A stretch of 64,000 nucleotides of DNA from Sciurus carolinensis. Lineage: Eukaryota > Chordata > Mammalia > Rodentia > Sciuridae. A program made the translations under genes and the position numbers. The notes beneath the pieces are model-generated. The model did no database searches. It was not told the origin of the DNA and saw only the letters and a list, made by a program, of their open reading frames with translations. Below, one piece after another: positions 60,570 to 64,000 of the stretch; within the stretch, counting starts at the first letter, position 1; each line of letters begins with the position of its first letter. Location: contig NC_062220.1 of NCBI RefSeq assembly GCF_902686445.1, positions 109,416,643 to 109,480,642 of the forward strand. The letters run 5' to 3'.

Positions 60570-61035
60570 CTTGTGATAGATGGAATAATTCCTTCTTCCC
60601 TCTAAATGATGCCTACTTCTGATACTGGAAACCTGTGAATATGTTAGGTTGCACAACAAAGGCAAATATGGAGATTATTCTGGATAATCCAGCTGAATCC
60701 AACATAATCACAGGAATTTTTACAGTGAAAGAGAAAGAGTGGTCCACTGTGAGAAAGACTCAACTGGTCATTACTGGCCTTAAAGATGGAAAGAGACTAC
60801 CAGTCAAGAAATTCAGGCAGCTTGTAGTAAAAAGAAAACAAAAACAAAAACAAAAAATTCATATTCTCATATTCTCCTCTGGCGTCTTCAGAAAGAACAT
60901 AGCTGTACTGATGCTAATTTTAGCTGAGGAAGATCCACTATAGACTTTAGCCTTCCAGAACTCTAAGTTAACCAATCTGTGTTGTTTTAAATTACTGAGT
61001 CTGTAGTAATTTGTTATAGCAGCAATAGGAATCTA
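60570..61035 (+). mobile_element. MLT1-type (MaLR) LTR, diverged
   Basis: MLT1 order: 'cttgtgatagatggaataat', 'ggaaacctgtgaatatgtta', 'gccttccagaactctaagtt', 'gtgttgttttaaattactga', 'gtctgtagtaatttgttata', 'gcagcaataggaatctagt'. It has acquired an internal A-rich insertion near 60834-60856. No viral genes. Confidence 0.75.
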
Positions 61036-61752
61036 GTGCCCACAGTACATCTACCCTCAATGTCTATATACATCATGAAAATGGGTTTATTTGATAAGTA
61101 TATTAGAAAATGATACTTTGCAATGTGTTTCTGCATTAGCATAAAATTCTTGGAATTATCTTACCAAATGGGCATTTGGTTCTGAGTTCAAATGTTTTCA
61201 TAGTGTGAAAACTCAAACATCTCTGTTATGCAGGGAAGCACATGTGGTTAAATACATCTTGATATCATTTGGCAGGAAGGCCATAAGCCTGATAAACCTG
61301 CAGTTTTTAAGTGAAATGGTTGGAAAGAACCAGTAGTATGCTTTGAATATTATTAGGTGTCCTTAGCAAGGATTTATAAGACAGAAAGAAGTTTTACTAA
61401 TGTAAGTGGCTTGCAAAGAGGAGATTAAAGGAATTGGAAAGTCCAAAGACAAAAGGATTGTAAATTTGAAGGATGACTGCTCTGAAATCACTTTAGTGAG
61501 TTATAGACTGAAAAGGGCTTTGAGTGACAAAACAGAAACTTGATTGAAACTTTGGAACTCACTCCCAAAATAAGAGTAGGACTGTTTGTTGGGGAGGGCA
61601 CAGATAGAGAGGCAGAGACTGGCCAGGGCATTTCTCCCAGAAGCAGAATTAGAATCTTGTCAAGGATTCTTCTCCATTCTCATGGTTGAAAATTTCCTAA
61701 TAATGGCCCCACAGGAAATTATAATTTTGTCAACTGTAAATATGGTAAACTA
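61036..61752. other. Unassigned stretch
   Basis: No gene or repeat recognised. Confidence 0.45.
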
Positions 61753-61764
61753 AATTTCCATTTT

Positions 61765-62547
61765 TCTCTTTTTTCTTTTTTTTAAATTCATTTTTATTGT
61801 AAACAAATGGGACACATCTTGTTTCTCTGTTTGTACATGAAGTAGAGGCACACCATTTGTGCAATCATACATTTACCTAGGGTAATAGTTTTTGTTCATT
61901 GTGTTATTATTATAAAACTTGGGAATCAATCTAACAAAAGAGGTGAAAGACCTCTACAATGAGAACTACAGAACACTAAGGAAAGAAATCAAAGAAAACC
62001 TTAGAAGATGGAAAGATCTCCCATGTTCTTGGATAGGCAGAATTAATATTGTCAAAATGGCCATACTACCAAAAGTGCTATACAGTTTTTCAATGCAATT
62101 CCAATTAAAATCCCAATGACGTATCTCACAGAAATAGAGCAAGCAATCATGAAATTCATTTGGAAGAATAAAAACCCCAGAATAGCTAAAGCAATCCTTA
62201 GCAGGAAGAGTGAAGCAGGGGGTATCACGATACCAGACCTTCAACTATACTACAAAGCAATAATAACATAAACAGCATGGTATTGGTACCATAATAGAAG
62301 GTAGATCAATGGTACAGAATAGAGGACACAGACACAAACCCAAATAAATACAATTTTCTCATGCTAGACAAAGGTGCCAAAAATATGCAATGTAAAAAAG
62401 ATAGCCTCTTCAACAAATGGTGCTGGGAAAACTGGAAATCCATATGCAACAGAATGAAACTAAACCCCTATCTCTCACCCTGCACAAAACTCAACTCAAA
62501 ATGGATCAATGACCTTGGAATCATCTTATTTTCCTTTCTTAAGTAGG
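61765..62547 (-). mobile_element. Rearranged young L1: 3' end plus inverted ORF2 piece
   Basis: Left: T run and about 120 bp of L1 3' UTR on the minus strand (to about 61910). Right: ORF2 reverse-transcriptase/C-terminal sequence in the opposite (plus) orientation (61915-62520), then 25 bases unrelated to L1. The whole lies between AATTTCCATTTT at 61753-61764 and at 62548-62559. All ORF2 after the inverted piece and most of the 3' UTR are missing. The structure fits twin priming with deletion at the joint. Confidence 0.92.
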
Positions 62548-62559
62548 AATTTCCATTTT

Positions 62560-63369
62560 GATACCTGTCTCTGCTACACCAATACTTTCCTGCATGTTAG
62601 TGCACAGGAAACCTAACCATGAGACTTGGGGCTGGTGAAGAAGACTAACATCATCTGGAAATTCTAAGTCTTAAACTGTGCAAAGCAACTGCCTCCCTGG
62701 GGAGAGTATGGGAGCATGCTATGTGTGATAATGTTGCCATAGGTATTTGGTGGCCAATAGTATAGATTGGGAGACTGGCTGGTTATTTGCCATAAGTCTA
62801 TTCTCTTGATTAGTTGGTGCCTTTGCCCCAAATACTCTTGCAGTCAGATGTGGCCATGGATTGGGTTCAACTGATTGAAATGAGAAGTAATATCATTATC
62901 ACTTTCATGTGTCTCTCTTCTTTTGTGACTAGATGCTGTTCAAATAGAAATTTTGCACGTCACATGTAGAAGTTGGCCAATTCACATGAAGGAAAGAAAT
63001 TAGATCTGGTGGTTACTCTATGGAAGTTAGAATGTTGACTAAGAAGATGTATGGTAGATTCATAAATGAATAAATCAATTTGAGGAAGCCATGATGGTAA
63101 ATGGTTAAAATTTTGGCTTTTCTTTATTATCAGCTGTCATTACTAAACTAAGCATCCAAAAATATTAAAAGCATTTTTATTTGATGTCATCTCTGCACTT
63201 TTACCCTAGAATTATCTTTTTCTTTTTTGGTTTTTGTTGATTTGCTTCATTCTACTTAAAGCAGTTGTACTATCAAGAATTAAGATCCGATATTTTAAAC
63301 AATTGGAGTATTTCTTTCTTTTTTACATTTTTGGCAAAGCTTTGATACTGAGTTTTTAAATATCTTGGT
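62560..63369. other. Unassigned stretch
   Basis: No gene or named repeat. Confidence 0.45.
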
Positions 63370-63465
63370 AGGGGCTATGGATGTATCCCAGAGTAGAATT
63401 GTGAGACTCTGGGTTCCATCCTTAGCACTGCAATAAAAGAATGAATAAATAACATAAATAAATAA
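63370..63465 (+). mobile_element. ID SINE, diverged
   Basis: 'taggggctatggatgtatcc', then 'ctctgggttccatccttagc' and 'actgcaataaaagaatgaat' with an AAT-rich tail. Confidence 0.75.
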
Positions 63466-64000
63466 CATAAACATGTCTGAATTTATCTTACCATTAGCAA
63501 GTAATTTCAGGGACTAAGTAGGCAAGGTTAAGTTCTAAAGAGATATGAAGTCATGTTCATGACACTTGTTATAAATACATATGTTGTATTTATTAAACAT
63601 AACATTTAGTACCACTTTCTACAAATCTGAGTTTTGCATTAGGCAAATAACTTTTGATATGAAAATCACCTATTCTCCATTTTTAGTGAAGTGTTAAACT
63701 TTACAATTTTTTCAATATTGCAATAGTTTTTTGATATATTTTCTTGGTGGATGGAAGATGGTAAATATTTAAGATTTCCACTGATGTCTTCTAAGTATAA
63801 AATCCCTCACTGCAAAGATCAGGAAACATTGTAGGGATATAGCAAGTGAGTACATATAGTATTTTTAACTATATCTGAAACAATCATAAGGGGAACTATG
63901 ATCTCAGTGTATTAATTGTGAGATAAATCTGTATTCAAACTACCATATTACCTGACATTCTAGGGTGCCACAGTCGAAATGGACCATAGTGAGATTTCAG
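63466..64000. other. Unassigned AT-rich stretch to window end
   Basis: No gene or repeat recognised. Confidence 0.45.

Noticed and set aside
1..64000. Many open frames of 60-134 codons on both strands
   Set aside because: They lack domains and codon bias, often lie in repeats or simple sequence, and have the lengths expected by chance in AT-rich mammalian DNA.
1..64000. CRISPR array, operon, phage or bacterial defence system
   Set aside because: No regularly spaced repeats, no dense coding and no ribosome-binding sites; the content is mammalian throughout.

Overview
This window looks like intergenic or deep intronic DNA from a rodent, most likely of the squirrel group. I see no host protein-coding exon, no tRNA or rRNA gene, no CpG-island promoter and no CRISPR or other prokaryotic system. 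The lineage call rests on short interspersed elements. There are several dimers of a B1-like left half joined to an ID-like right half (B1-dID type) and several simple ID elements with A-rich tails. The L1 3' ends, MIR, L2, MaLR-type LTRs and Tigger/MER20-like DNA transposons fit any placental mammal; B1-dID plus ID points to squirrel-like rodents.

Layout. 1-2530 is non-repetitive and AT-rich. 2531-5478 is an old L1 on the minus strand, holding a 30-bp perfect hairpin and an (AT)n tract, followed by a 1.3-kb degenerate minisatellite-like stretch (5479-6765). 6766-26584 is mostly unassigned sequence carrying MIR, L2, a Tigger-like MITE, four SINEs, a solo LTR with a 5-bp target duplication (20724-21155) and an L1 3' end (23881-24850). 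26585-30045 is a three-level nest: an old L1, interrupted by a younger 5'-inverted L1, itself interrupted by a processed DNAJA1 pseudogene. 30370-40569 holds another old antisense L1, a SINE and long unassigned stretches.

40570-43947 contains an ID element and a MER20-like element. It also has an L1 with two consecutive 3' ends, next to a tailless ID fragment that shares its target site. 43948-49921 is a full-length L1 bounded by a 14-bp target duplication, with a 5' UTR, ORF1, ORF2 and 3' UTR; both ORFs are broken and catalytic residues are changed. 49936-64000 has old L1 fragments, SINEs, MIR/L2, two MaLR-type LTRs and a rearranged L1 with inversion and internal deletion (61765-62547).

The sequences do not work together as a pathway. 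What the window records is successive L1-driven retrotransposition: L1 copies themselves, SINEs, a processed pseudogene and small insertion by-products. I found no convincing undescribed biological system. The most informative items are the insertion structures, the architecture of the squirrel-type L1 5' UTR, and a few unexplained stretches that could be conserved non-coding DNA. All repeat family names come from pattern recognition and were not checked against a library.
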